Origin: Tetragonia tetragonoides
Taxonomy: Eukaryota > Streptophyta > Magnoliopsida > Caryophyllales > Aizoaceae
Direction: 5' to 3'
DNA: 64,000 nucleotides
NCBI GenBank assembly: GCA_038025085.1
Contig: CM076145.1
Span: forward strand, 10,761,000 to 10,824,999
Shown: positions 31,712-45,272 of the stretch, in pieces
Layout: every line of letters starts with the position of its first letter
Position numbering within the stretch: the first letter of the stretch is position 1
Translations under genes and position numbers: made by a program
Notes under the pieces: generated by a model
What the model was told of the DNA's origin: nothing
The model's database searches: none
The model's input: the letters and a program-made list of their open reading frames with translations, nothing else

Positions 31712-34700
31712 TACAACACAAAAGAACTAAAATTCTATCACCCTAGCCGTAAGAGCTGGTAAAACGCGTAAATGCTTTCAAAATCTTGAGTTGAAGCTTG
31801 CTTGTACTTGTAAACATCCTTGGTGTAGTTTCATAATAAAATGAATGCAAACAAAGTATTTGGATGCTTTCTCTTAATTTACAACACAAAAGAACTCAAA
31901 TCTCTTTCACCCTACTCGTATGAGCTTTTAAAACGCGTAAATGCATTCAAAAGACTGAGTTGTAGCTTGTTTGTACTTTAAAACATTCTTGGTGTAGTTT
32001 CATACTCAAATGAATGCGAACAAAACATTTGGGTGCTTTCTCTTAATATACAACACAAACGAACTCAAATTCTATCATCCTAGTCGTAAGAGCTGTTAAA
32101 ACGCGTAAATGCATTCAAAAGCTTGAGTTGAAGCTTGTTAGTACTTGTAAACATCCTTGGTGTAGTTTCACAATAAAATGAATGCAAACAAAGTATTTGG
32201 ATGCTTTCTTTTAATATACAACACAAAAGAACTCAAATCTATTTCACCCTACTCGTAAGAGCTTTTAAAACGCGTAAATGAATTCAACAGCTTGAGTTGA
32301 AGCTTGTTTGTACTTTAAAACATTCTTGGTGTAGTTTTATACTCAAATGAATGCAAACAAAACATTTGGGTGTTTTCTCTTAATATACAGCACAAAAGAA
32401 CTTAAATTCTATCATCCTAGTCGTAAGAGCTGTTAATACGCGTAAATGCATTCAAAAGCATAAGTTGAAGCTTGTTTGTACTTATAAACATCCTTAGTGT
32501 AGTTTCACACTCAAATGAATACAAACAAAGTATTTCGATGCTTTCTCTTCATATACAACACAAAAGAACTCAAATCTCTTTCACCCTACTCCTAAGAGCT
32601 TTTAAAACCTGTAAATGCATTCAAAAGCTTGAGTTGAATCTTGTTTGTACTTTAAAACATTCTTGGTGTAGTTTCATACTCAAATGAATGCAAACAAAAC
32701 ATTTGGGTACTTTCTCTTAATATACAACACAAAAGAACTCAAATCTCTTTTACCCTACTCGTAAGAGCTTTCAAAACGCGTAAATGCATTCAAAAGCTTG
32801 AGTTGAAGCTTGTTTGTACTTTAAAACATTCTTGGTTTAGTTTCATACTCAAATGAATGCAAACAAAACATTAGGGTGCTTTCTCTTAATATACAACACA
32901 AAAGAACTCAAATTCTATCACCTTAGTCGTAAGAGCTATTAAAACGCGTAAATGCATTCAAAAGCTTGAGTTGAAGCGTGTTTGTAATTGTAAATATCCT
33001 TGGTGTAATTTCACAATCAAATGAATGCAAACAAAGTATTTGGATGCTTTCTCTTAATATACAACACAAAAGAACTCAAATCTCTTTCTCCCTACTCGTA
33101 TAAGCTTTTAAAACGCGTAAATGCATTCAAAAGCTTGAGTTGTAGCTTGTTTGTACTTCAAAACATTCTTGGTGTACTTTCATAATCAAATGAATGCGAA
33201 CAAAACATTTGGGTGCTTTCTCTTAATATACAACACAAAAGAACTCAAATTCTATCATCCTAGTCGTAAGAGCTGTTAAAACGCGTAAATGCATACAAAA
33301 GCTTGAGTTGAAGCTTGTTAGTACTTGTAAACATCCTTGGTGTAGTTTCACACTCAAATGAATACAAACCAAGTATTTGGATGCTTTCTCTTAATATACA
33401 ACACAAAAGAACTCAAATCTCTTTCACCCTACTCGTAAGAGCTTTTAAAACGCGTAAATGCATTCAAAAGCTTGAGTTGAAGCTTGTTTGTAATTTAAAG
33501 CATTCTTGGTGTAGTTTCATAATCAGATGAATGCAATCAAAACATTTGGATGCTTTCTCTTAATATACAACACAAAAGAACTCAAATCTCTTTCACCCTA
33601 CTCGTATGAGCTTTTAAAACGCGTAAATGCATTCAAAAGCTTAAGTTGTAGCTTGTTTGTACTTTAAAACATTCTTGGTGTAGTTACATACTCAAATGAA
33701 TACAATCAAAACATTTGGGTGCCTTCTCTTAATATACAACATAAAAGATTTCTAATTCTATCTTCCTAGTTGTAAGAGCTGTTAAATCGCGTAAATGCAT
33801 TCAAAAGCTTAATTTGAAGCTTGTTTGTACTTGTAAACATCCTTGGTGTAGTTTCACAATAAAACGAATGCAAACAAAGTATTTGGATGCTTTCTCTTAA
33901 CATACAACACAATAGAACTCAAATCTCTTTCACCCTACTCGTAAGAGCTTTCAAAACGCGCTTGAGTTGAAGATTGTTTGTACTTTAAAACATTCTTGGT
34001 GTAGTTTCATAGTCAAATGAATGCAAATAAAACATTTGGGTGCTTTCTCTTAATATACAACACAAAAGAACTCCAATTCTATTATCCTAGTCGTAAGAGC
34101 TGTTAAAACGCGTAAATGCATTCAAAAGCTTGAGTTGAAGCATGTTTGTACTTGTAAACATCGTTGGTGTAGTTTCACAATCAAATGAATGCACACAAAG
34201 TATTTAGATAATTTGTCTTAATATCCAACACAAAAGAACTCAAATCTCTTTCACCCTACTTGTATGAGCTTTTAAAACGCGTAAATGCATTCAAATAAGT
34301 TGTAGCTTGTTTGTACTTAAAACATTCTTGGTGTAGTTTCATACTCAAATGAATGCAAACAAAACATTTGGGTGCTTTCTCTTAATATACAACACAAAAG
34401 AACGCAAATTCTATCATCCTAGGCGTAAGAGCTGTTAAAACACGTAAATGCATACAAAAGCTTGAGTTGAGGCTTGCTAGTACTTGTAACTATCCTTGGT
34501 GTAGTTTCTCACTCAAATGAATACAAACATAGTATTTGGATGCTTTCTCTTAATATACAACACAAAAGAACTCAAATCTCTTTCACCCTACTCGTAAGAA
34601 CTTTTAAAACGCGTAAATGCAGTCGAAAGCTTGAGTTGAAGCTTGTTTGTACTTTAAAACATTCTTGGTGTAGTTTCATACTCAAATGAATGCAAACAAA

Positions 34701-34881
34701 ACATTTGGATGCTTTCTCTTAATATACAACACAAAAGAACTCAAATCTCTTTCACCCTACTCGTACGAGCTTTTAAAACGCGTAAATGCATTCAAAAGCT
34801 TGAGTTGTACCTTGTTTGTGCTTTAAAACATTCTTGGTGTAGTTTCATACTCAAATGAATGCAAGCAAAGTATTTGGATGC
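31712..34881 (+). repeat. Satellite array, A/B monomers, forward (R2)
   Basis: Copy of 19586-22755 with scattered substitutions. No genes. Confidence 0.94.
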
Positions 34882-37800
34882 ACTCCATTTGGGTACGTTC
34901 TCTTAATATACAGCACAAAAGAACTCAATCTCTATCACCCTAGTCATAAGAGCTGTTAAAACGCATAAATGCATTCAAAAGCTTGAGTTGAAGCTTGTTT
35001 GTACTTCTAAACATCCTTGGTGTAGTTTCACACTCAAATGAATGCAAACAAAGCATTTGTGTGCTTTCTCTTAATATACAACACAAAAGAACTCAATAAT
35101 TTTCACCCTAGTTGTATGAGCTTTTAAAACGTGTAAATGCATTCAAAAGCTTGAGTTGAAGCTTGTTTGTACTTTTAAACATCCTTGGTGTAGTTTCACA
35201 CTCAAATGAATGCAAACAAAGCATTTGTGTGCTTTCTCTTAATATACAACACAAAAGACCTCAATCTCTTTCACCCTAGTCATATGAGCTTTAAAATGCG
35301 TAAATACATTCAAAATCTTGAGTTGAAGCTTGTTTGTACTTGTAAACATCGTTGGTGTAGTTTCTCACTCCAATGAATGCAAACAAAGCTTTTGGGTGCT
35401 TTTTCTGAAAATACAACACAAAAGAACTCAATCTCTTTCACCCTAGTCGTAAGAGCTGTTAAAACGCGTAAATGCATTCCAAAGGTGGAGTTAAAACTTG
35501 TTTGTACTTGTAAACATCCTTGGTTAAGTTTCTCACTTAAATGAATGCAAACAAAGCATTTGGGTGCTTTCTCTTAATATACAACACAAAAGAACTCAAT
35601 CTTTTTCACCCTAGTCATATGACCTTTTAAAACACGTAAATGCATTCAAAAGCTTGTGTTAAATCTTGTTTGTACTTGTAAACATCCTGGGTGTAGTTTC
35701 TCCTTCAAATGAATGCAAACAAAGCATTTGGGTGCATTCTCTTAATATACAACATAAACTCAATCTCTTTCACCCTAGATGTAAAAGCTGTTAAAACGCG
35801 TAAATGCATTCAAAAGGTGGAGTTAAAGCTTGTTTGTACTTGTAAACATCCTTGGTGTAGGTTCTCACTCAAATGAATGGAAACAAAGTATTTGGATGCA
35901 TTCTCTTAATATACAACACAAAAGAACTCAAATCTCTTTCACCCTACTCGTGGGAGCTTTCAAAACGCGTAAATGCATTCAAAAGCTTGAGTTGAAGCTT
36001 GTTTGTACTTGTAAACATCCTAGGTGCAGTTTCACACTCAAATGTATCCAAACAAAGTATTTGGATGCTTTCTCTTAATGTACAACACAAAAGAACTCAA
36101 ATCTCTTTCACCCTACTCGTATGAGCTTTTAAAACGTGCAAATGCATTCAAAAGCGTGAGTTGAAGCATGTTTGTACATTTAAAACATTCAAGGTGTAGT
36201 TTCATACTCAAAATTTTACAAGTACAAACAAGCTTCAACTCAAATGAATGCAAACAAAGCATTCGTGTGATTTCTTTTAATATACAACACAAAAGACCTC
36301 AATCTCTTTCACCCTAGATGTAAGAGCTGATAAAACGCGTAAATGCATTCAAAAGGTGGAGTTAAAGTTTGTTTGTACTTGTAAACATCCTTGGTGTAGT
36401 TTCTCACTCAAATGAATGCAAACAAAGCATTTGGGTGCTTTCTCTTAATATACAACACAAAAGACCTCAATCTCTTTCACCCTAATCGTAAGAGCTGTTA
36501 GAACGCGTAAATACATTTAAAAGCTTGAGTTGAAGCTTGTTTGTACTTGTAAACACCCATGGTTAAGTTTCTAACTCAAATGAATGCAAACAAAGCATTT
36601 GGGTGCTTTCTCTTAATATACAACACAAAAGAACTCAATCTCTTTCACCCTAGTTGTAAGAGCTGTTAAAATGAGTAAATGCTTTCAAAAGCTGGAGTTA
36701 AAGCTTGTTTGTACTTGTAAACATCCTTGGTGTAGTTTCTCACTCAAATGAATGCAAACAAAGCATTTGTATGATTTCTCTTAATACACAACACAAAAGA
36801 ACTCAATCTCGTTCGCCCTAGTTGTAAGAGCTGTTAAAATGCGTAAATGCATTCAAAAGGTGGAGTTAAAGCTTGTTTGTGCTTGTAAACATCCTTGGTG
36901 TAGTTTCTCACTCAAATGAATGCAAACAAAGCATTTGGGTGCTTTCTCTTAATATACAACACAAAAGAACTCAATCTCTTTCACCCTAGATGTAAAAGCT
37001 GTTCAAACGCGTAAATGCATTCAAAAGGTGGAGTTAAAGCTTGTTTGTACTCGTAAACATCCTTGGTGTAGTTTCTCACTCAAATGAATGCAAACAAAGC
37101 ATTTGAGTGCTTTCTCTTAAGCTTGAGTTGAAGCTTGTTTGTACTTGTAAACGCAAAAGAGATTGAGTTTCTCACTCCAATGAATGCAAACAAAGCTTTT
37201 GGATGCTTTCTCTTAATATACAACAGAAAAGAACTCAAGCTTTTTCACCCTAGTCATATGAGCTTTTAAAACGCGTAAATGCATTCAAAAGCTTGAGTTG
37301 AAGTTTGTTTGTACTTATAAACATCCTTGGTGTAGTTTCTCAGTCCAATGAATGCAAACAAAGCTTTTGGGTGTTTTCTCTGAAAATACAACACAAAAGA
37401 ACTCAATCTCTTTCACCCTAGTCGTATGAGGTTTTAAAACGCGTATATGCATTCAAAAGGTGGAGTTAAAGCTTGTTTGTACTTGTAAACATCCTTGGTG
37501 TAGTTTCTCACTTAAATGAATTCAAATAAAGCATCTGGGTGCATTATCTTAATTTTCAACACAAAAGAACTCAATCTCTTTCACCCTAGTCGTATGCGCT
37601 TTTAAAACGCGTAAATGCATTCAAAAGCTTGAGTTGAAGCTTGTTTATACTTGTAAACATCCTTGGTGTAGTTTCTCACTTAAATGAATGCAATCAAAGC
37701 ATCTGGGTGCTTTCTCTTAATTTTCAACACAAAAGAACTCAATCTCTTTCACCCTAGTCGTAAGAGCTGTTAAAACGCGTAAATGTATTCAAAACGCGTA

Positions 37801-40044
37801 AATGCTTTCAAAAGCTTGAGTTGAAGCTTGTTTGTATTTGTAAACATCCTTGGTGTAGTTTCTCCTCAAATGAAATGCAAACAAAGCATCTGGGTGATTT
37901 CTCTTAATATACAACTCAAAAGAACTCAATCTCTTTCACCCTAGTCGTAAGAGCCGTTAAAACGTGTAAAGGCATTCAAAACGCGTAAATACATTCAAAA
38001 GCTTGGTTGAATACTTATAAGAGCTGTTAAAACGCGTAAATACATTCAAAAGCTTGAGTTGAAGCTTGTTTGTACTTGTAAACATCCTTGGTTAAGTTTC
38101 TTACTCAAATGAATGCAAACAAAGCATTTGGGTGCTTTCTCTTAATATACAACACATTAGAACTCAATCTTTTTCACCCTAGTCATATGAGCTTTTAAAA
38201 CGCGTAAATGCATTCAAAAGCTTGAGTTGAAGCTTGTTTGTACTTGTAAACATTCTTGGTGTAGTTTCTCACTGAAATGAATGCAAACAAAGCTTTTGGT
38301 TGCTTTCTCTTAAAATACAACACAAAAGAACTCAATGTTGTTCACCCTAGTCATATGAGCTTTTAAAACGCGTAAATGCATTCTAAAGCTTGAGTTGAAG
38401 CCTGTTTGTACTTGTAAACATCCTAGGTGTAGTTTATCACTCCAAATAATGCAAACAAAGCTTTTGGGTGCTTTCTCTGAAAATACAACACAAAAGAACT
38501 CAATCTCTTTCACCCTAGTCGTATGAGGTTTTAAAACGCGTATATGCATTCAAAAGGTTAAGTTGAAGCTTGTTGGTACTTGTAAACATCTTTGGTGTAG
38601 TTTCTCACTCAAATGAATGCAAAGAAAACATTTGAGTGCGTTCTCTCACTATAAAACACAAAAGAACTCAATCTCTTTCACCCTTGTCGTATGAGCTTTT
38701 AAAACGCTTAAATGCATTCAAAAGCTTGAGTTCAAGCTTGTTTGTAGTTGTAAACATCCTTGGGGTAGTTTCTCACTCCAATGAATGCAAACAAAGCTTT
38801 TGGATGCTTTCTTTTAAAATACAACACAAAAGACCTCAATCTCTTTCACCCTAGTCATATGAGCTTTTAAAACGCGTAAATGCATTCAAAATCTTGAGTT
38901 GAAGCTTTTTTGTACTTGTAAACATTCTTGGTGTAGTTTCTCACTCAAATGAATGCAAACAAAGCATTTGGGTGCTTTCTCTTAATATACAACACAAAAG
39001 AACTCAATCTCTTTCACCCTAGATGTAAGAGCTGTTAAAACGCGTAAATGCATTCAAAAGGTGGAGTTAAAGCTTGTTTGTACTTGTAAACATCCTTGGT
39101 GTAGTTTCTCACTCAAATGAATGCAAACAAAGCATTTGAGTGCTTTCTCTTAAGCTTGAGTTGAAGCTTGTTTGTACTTGTAAACACAAAAGAGATTGAG
39201 TTTCTCATTCCAATGAATGCAAACAAAGCTTTTGGATGCGTTCTCTTAATATACAACAGAAAAGAACTCAAGCTTTTTCACCCTAGTCATATGAGCTTTT
39301 AAAACGCGTAAATGCATTCAAAAGCTTGAGTTGAAGCTTGTTTGTACTTGTAAACATCCTTGGTGTAGTTTCTCACTCAAATGAATGCAAACAAAGCATT
39401 TTTGTGATTTCTCTTAATATACAACACAAAAGAACTCAATCTCTTTCACCCTAGTTGTATGAGGTTTTAAAACGCGTAAATGCATTCAAAAGCTTGAGTT
39501 GAAGCTTGTTTGTACTTGTAAACATCCTTGGTTAAGTTTCTCACTTAAATGAATGCAAACAAAGCATTTGGGTGCGTTCTCTTAATATAAAACACAAAAG
39601 AACTCAATCTCTTTCACAGTTGTCGTATGAGCTTTTAAAACGCTTAAATGCATTCAAAAGCTTGAGTTCAAGCTTGTTTGTAGTTGTAAACATCCTTGGG
39701 GTAGTTTCACACTCAAATGAATGTAAACAAAGCATTTGCGAGCTTTTTCTTAATATACAACACAAAAGAACTCAATCTCTTTTCGCCTAGTCGTAAGAGC
39801 TGTTAAAACGCGTAAATGCATTCAAAAGCTTGAGTTGAAACTTGTTTGTACTTGTAAACATCCTTGATGTAGTTTCTCACTCAAATGAATGCAAACAAAC
39901 CATTTGGGTGATTTCTCTTAATATACAACACAAAAGAACTCAATCTCTTTCACCCTAGTCATATGAGCTGTTAAAATGGTTAAATGCAATAAAAAGCTTC
40001 AGTTGAAGCTTGTTTGTACTTGTAAACATCCTTGGTGTAGTTTG
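34882..40044 (+). repeat. Satellite array, C monomers, forward (R2)
   Basis: Copy of 22756-26650, plus about 1.27 kb (roughly 38.65-39.92 kb) that R1 lacks. Includes the same small inverted and truncated monomers at about 36210-36242 and 37118-37165. Confidence 0.92.
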
Positions 40045-40102
40045 TCACTCAAATGAATGCATACAAAACAACCAAAAGCTTTGTTTACATTCATTTGAGT
40101 GA
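40045..40102. repeat. Palindromic inversion junction (R2)
   Basis: Same head-to-head junction as at 26651; one substitution in the right arm (tttgtttacattcatttgag). Confidence 0.9.
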
Positions 40103-41951
40103 GAAACTTAACCAAGGATGTTTACAAGTACAAACAAGCTTCAACTCAAGCTTTTGAATGTATTGAGGCGTTTTAACAGCTCTTACGATTAGGGTGAAAG
40201 AGATTGAGGTCTTTTGTGTTGTATATTAAGAGAAAGCACCCAAATGCTTTGTTTGCATTCATTTGAGTGAGAAACTACACCAAGGATGTTTACAAGTACA
40301 AACAAGCTTTAACTCCACCTTTTGAATGCATTTACGCGTTTTAACAGCTCTTCCATCTAGGGTTTGGGTGCATTTACACGTTTTGAATGCATATACGCGT
40401 TTTAAACAGTTTGGGTGTTTACAAGTACTTGTGTTGAATTTTCAGAGAAAGCACCCAGAAGCTTTGTTTGCATTCATTGGAGTGAGAAACTACACCAAGG
40501 ATGTATACAAGTACAAACAAGCTTCAACTCAAGCTTTTGAATGTATTTACGCGTTTTAAAAGCTCATATGACTAGGGTGAAATAGATTGAGGTCTTTTGT
40601 GTTGTATACTAAGAGAAAGCACCCAAATGCTTTGTTTGCATTCATTTGATTGAGAAACTACACCAAGGATGTTTACAAGTACAAACAAGATTTAACACAA
40701 GCTTTTGAATGCATTTACGTGTTTTAAAAGGTCATTTGACTAGGGTGAAAAAGATTGAGTTCTTTTGTGTTGTATATTAAGAGAAAGCACCCAAATGCTT
40801 TGTTTGCATTTATTTGAGTGAGAAACTTAACCAAGGATGTATACAAGTACAAACAAGCTTCAACTCAAGCTTTCGAATGTATTTACGCGTTTTAACAGCT
40901 CTTACGATTAGGGTGAAAGAGATTGAGGTCTTTTGAGAAACTTAACCAAGGATGTATACAAGTACAAACAAGCTTTAACTCCACCTTTTGAATGCATTTA
41001 CGCGTTTTAACAGCTCTTACATCTAGGGTGAAAGAGATTGAGTTCTTTTGTGTTGTATATTAAGAGAAAGCACCCAAATGCTTTGTTTGCATTCATTTGA
41101 GGGAGAAACTACACCAAGGATGTTTACAAGTACAAACAAGCTTCAACTCAAGCTTTTGAAAGCATTTACGCGTTTTAAAACCTCATACGACAAGGGTGAA
41201 AGAGATTGAGTTCTTTTGGTTGTATATTAAGAGAACGCACCCAAATGTTTTCTTTGCATTCATTTGAGTGAGAAACTACACCAAAGATGTTTACAAGTAC
41301 AAACAAGCTTCAACTCAAGCTTTTGAATGTATTTACGCGTTTTAAAAGCTCATATGACTAGCGTGGAAGAGATTGAGGTCTTTTGTGTTGTATATTAAGA
41401 GAAAGCAACCAAAAACTTTGTTTGCATTCATTTCAGTGAGAAACTACACCAAGAATGTTCACAAGTACAAACAAGCTTCAACTCAAGCTTTTGAATGCAT
41501 TTACGCGTTTTAAAAGCTCATATGACTAGGGTGAAAGAGCTTGAGGTCTTTTGTGTTGTATATTAAGAGAAAGCACCCAAATGCTTTGTGTGCATTCATT
41601 TGAGTGAGAAACTACACCAAGGATATTTACAAGTACAAACAAGCTTTAACTCCACCTTTTGAATGCATTTACGCGTTTTAACAGCTCTTACGACTAGGGT
41701 GAATGAGATTGAGTTCTTTTGTGTTGTATTTTCAGAGAAAGCACCCAAAAGCTTTGTTTGCATTCATTGGAGTGAGAAACTACACCAAGGATGTTTACAA
41801 GTACAAACAAGCTTCAACTCAAAACTTTGAATGTATTCACAATCAAATGAATGCAAATAAACAGAAAGCACCCAAATGCTTTGTTTGCATTCATTTAATA
41901 TATAACTGGTTGTAGTTACACACGCATTTTAACAGCTTGTTACATCTAGGG
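40103..41951 (-). repeat. Satellite array, inverted (R2)
   Basis: Reverse-oriented C monomers; one monomer longer than the R1 equivalent (near 41180-41350). Confidence 0.92.
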
Positions 41952-44118
41952 TGAGCTGTTAAAACGCGTAAATGCATTCAAAAGCTTGTATGCACACAAA
42001 TGAATGTTTACAAGTTCAAACAAGCTTCAACTCAAAATTTTGAATGTATTCTCACTCAAATGAATGCAAACAAAGCATTTGGGTGCTTTCTCTTAATATA
42101 CAACACAAAAGACCTCAATCTCTTTCACCCTAGTCATGTGAGCTTTGAAAACGCGTAAATGCATTCAAAAGCTTGAGTTTAAGTTTGTTTGTACTTGTAA
42201 ACATCCTTGGTGTAGTTTCTCACTGAAATGAATGCAAACAAAGCTTTTGGTTGCTTTCTCTTAATATACAACACAAAAGACCTCAATCTCTTTCACCCTA
42301 GTCATATGAGCTTTTAAAACGCGTAAATACATTCAAAAGCTTGAGTTGAAGCTTGTTTGTACTTGTAAACATCTTTGGTGTAGTTTCTCACTCAAATGAA
42401 TGCAAAGAAAACATTTGGGTGCGTTCTCTCACTATAAAACACAAAAGAACTCAATCTCTTTCACCCTTGTCGTATGAGCTTTTAAAACGCTTAAATGCAT
42501 TCAAAAGCTTGAGTTCAAGCTTGTTTGTAGTTGTAAACATCCTTGGGGTAGTTTCTCACTCCAATGAATGCAAACAAAGCTTTTGGATGCTTTCTTTTAA
42601 AATACAACACAAAAGACCACAATCTCTTTCACCCTAGTCATATGAGCTTTTAAAACGCGTAAATGCATTCAAAAGCTTGAGTTGAAGCTTGTTTGTACTT
42701 GTAAACATCCTAGGTGCAGTTTCACACTCAAATGTATCCAAACAAAGTATTTGGATGCTTTCTCTTAATGTACAACACAAAAGAACTCAAATCTCTTTCA
42801 CCCTACTCGTATGAGCTATTAAAACGCGCAAATGCATTCAAAAGCGTGAGTTGAAGTATGTTTGTACATTTAAAACATTCAAGGTGTAGTTTCATACTCA
42901 AAATTTTACAAGTACAAACAAGCTTCAACTCAAATGAATGCAAACAAAGCATTCGTGTGATTTCTTTTAATATACAACACAAAAGACCTCAATCTCTTTC
43001 ACCCTAGATGTAAGAGCTGATAAAACGCGTAAATGCATTCAAAAGGTGGAGTTAAAGTTTGTTTGTACTTGTAAACATCCTTGGTGTAGTTTCTCACTCA
43101 AATGAATGCAAACAAAGCATTTGGGTGCTTTCTCTTAATATACAACACAAAAGACCTCAATCTCTTTCACCCTAATCGTAAGAGCTGTTAGAACGCGTAA
43201 ATACATTTAAAAGCTTGAGTTGAAGCTTGTTTGTACTTGTAAACACCCATGGTTAAGTTTCTCACTCAAATGAATGCAAACAAAGCATTTGGGTGATTTC
43301 TCTTAATATACAACACAAAAGAACTCAATCTCTTTCACCCTAGTTGTAAGAGCTGTTAAAATGAGTAAATGCTTTCAAAAGCTGGAGTTAAAGCTTGTTT
43401 GTACTTGTAAACATCCTTGGTGTAGTTTCTCACTCAAATGAATGCAAACAAAGCATTTGTATGATTTCTCTTAATACACAACACAAAAGAACTCAATCTC
43501 GTTCGCCCTAGTTGTAAGAGCTGTTAAAATGCGTAAATGCATTCAAAAGGTGGAGTTAAAGCTTGTTTGTGCTTGTAAACATCCTTGGTGTAGTTTCTCA
43601 CTCAAATGAATGCAAACAAAGCATTTGGGTGTTTTCTCTTAATATACAACACAAAAGAACTCAATCTCTTTCACCCTAGATGTAAAAGCTGTTCAAACGC
43701 GTAAATGCATTCAAAAGGTGGAGTTAAAGCTTGTTTGTACTTGTAAACATCCTTGGTGTAGTTTCTCACTCAAATGAATGCAAACAAAGCATTTGAGTGC
43801 TTTCTCTTAAGCTTGAGTTGAAGCTTGTTTGTACTTGTAAACGCAAAAGAGATTGAGTTTCTCACTCCAATGAATGCAAACAAAGCTTTTGGATGCTTTC
43901 TCTTAATATACAACAGAAAAGAACTCAAGCTTTTTCACCCTAGTCATATGAGCTTTTAAAACGCGTAAATGCATTCAAAAGCTTGAGTTGAAGTTTGTTT
44001 GTACTTATAAACATCCTTGGTGTAGTTTCTCAGTCCAATGAATGCAAACAAAGCTTTTGGGTGTTTTCTCTGAAAATACAACACAAAAGAACTCAATCTC
44101 TTTCACCCTAGTCGTATG
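41952..44118 (+). repeat. Satellite array, forward (end of R2)
   Basis: Matches 28392-30557. The last 1.4 kb is again a copy of about 36.0-37.43 kb, ending at the same breakpoint (cgtatgagg joined to gag). Confidence 0.9.
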
Positions 44119-44119
44119 A

Positions 44120-44797
44120 GGGTGAGTCGAGTCGCTTTTCGTCCACGTAGAGCTCTCCCATTCTTCTTGCCAGTGAGCTAACCGAGTGTTTTTTGCTTCC
44201 ATCATTCCGGCTTCCCTCAGCTCGATCAGTTTGCCGAGGTGTAGAAGTAATGATGATGGTCTTTCTCCGAACATCACTCCGAAACGTTCCCGAGCTGCAC
44301 TCATCCTCGACATAGGGTGTCAAAGACTGCTGACGCTCCCTCTGCAGGCGGTTGATTGCCTCGTGGGCATCTGGTCGGGAAGGTACTCCCCGTTCTCACT
44401 GACTAGGAGGCTCGCGGTTCCTCTCCTGCCGGCGGTTAATCACATGTTTGGCGTCTTCCTGGTGTAGGCATCACCGAGGGGCCTGCCGGACGACTGGGGT
44501 GGCCGACATTGTTCCGAAATTCGGAACGTTGATTGGCCTAGACAGGGTGGACTGTAATCTTAATGCGTTCTGCACTTCCTTCGCAACGCCCTCCATTATG
44601 GTCTGCTGCATCCCGACCAAAGCCCGAAAAAGATCGCCCTCATACACGATCCCTTCTATAATGGGTTGGCCGCCAATGGTCAAGATCGTGGTTCGGCGCG
44701 CCGGAGATGCCGTTGGATTTAGAACCAACGGATCCGCCGACAATCCTTGAGGGACTGTCGGGCCGGACTCGTCGGTGACATCTTCTACGTTCGCCAT
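44120..44797 (-). pseudogene. gag N-terminal fragment in R3
   Basis: As in R2, with an additional TGA at 44473-44471 where R1 and R2 have CGA (Arg). It is a directly visible C-to-T nonsense change between paralogous copies. Confidence 0.9.
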
Positions 44798-44864
44798 TCA
44801 GGTTATTTAAGCAAGGTAATGAATTCATGTTTGTATTTCAGTACTTCCCACAGACGACGCCAAA

Positions 44865-45272
44865 TGTTGTGGGGTTTTCCTCCAACACTGGGAGTACTGT
44901 TAACTGAGCCGTCTGATACCTGCAAAAGGCAGAATATGTCACTAGCCCGGAGGGGATTTTCGGGATCCCCGCTCCGATGTTTAAGTCAGTATTCTCTCTA
45001 TTAGGTTATAAATGATTTGATTGATTGGGAAAAGTTGTCTTGTTCATACCTGAAATGACTGTATTTATAGGTGCGGATTTCAACGGGTCCTAGGGCAATC
45101 TACAGGCGACACGTAGCATCCGTAGATAGGAGGAGCTAATTGGGCTAGTCCCTACTTGACGCGTGTATCCACAGGGCCGCCTCTTGGATTAGTAGTTTAT
45201 AGAAGGCCCATCAGGGTCCACGAAAGTGGAGAATGATTCATTGGGCCTGGCTGGATATTTTAGGTCATAACA
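44865..45272 (-). repeat. LTR copy in R3
   Basis: 408 bp, as in R2. Confidence 0.93.

Larger units (their letters stand above)
30558..44118. repeat. Macro-repeat unit R2 (Tat 5' end plus satellite)
   Basis: 13,561 bp. It matches R3 at an offset of 13561 falling to 13555-13558 through small indels, with very few substitutions seen by eye. It matches R1 at offset 12126, then 13394 and 13561 after R1's two deletions. It begins with the truncated Tat fragment. Confidence 0.92.
44119..45272 (-). mobile_element. Truncated Tat 5' end in R3
   Basis: Same breakpoint and content as 30558-31711: LTR at 44865-45272, primer site and gag N-terminus. Very few substitutions against R2. Confidence 0.95.
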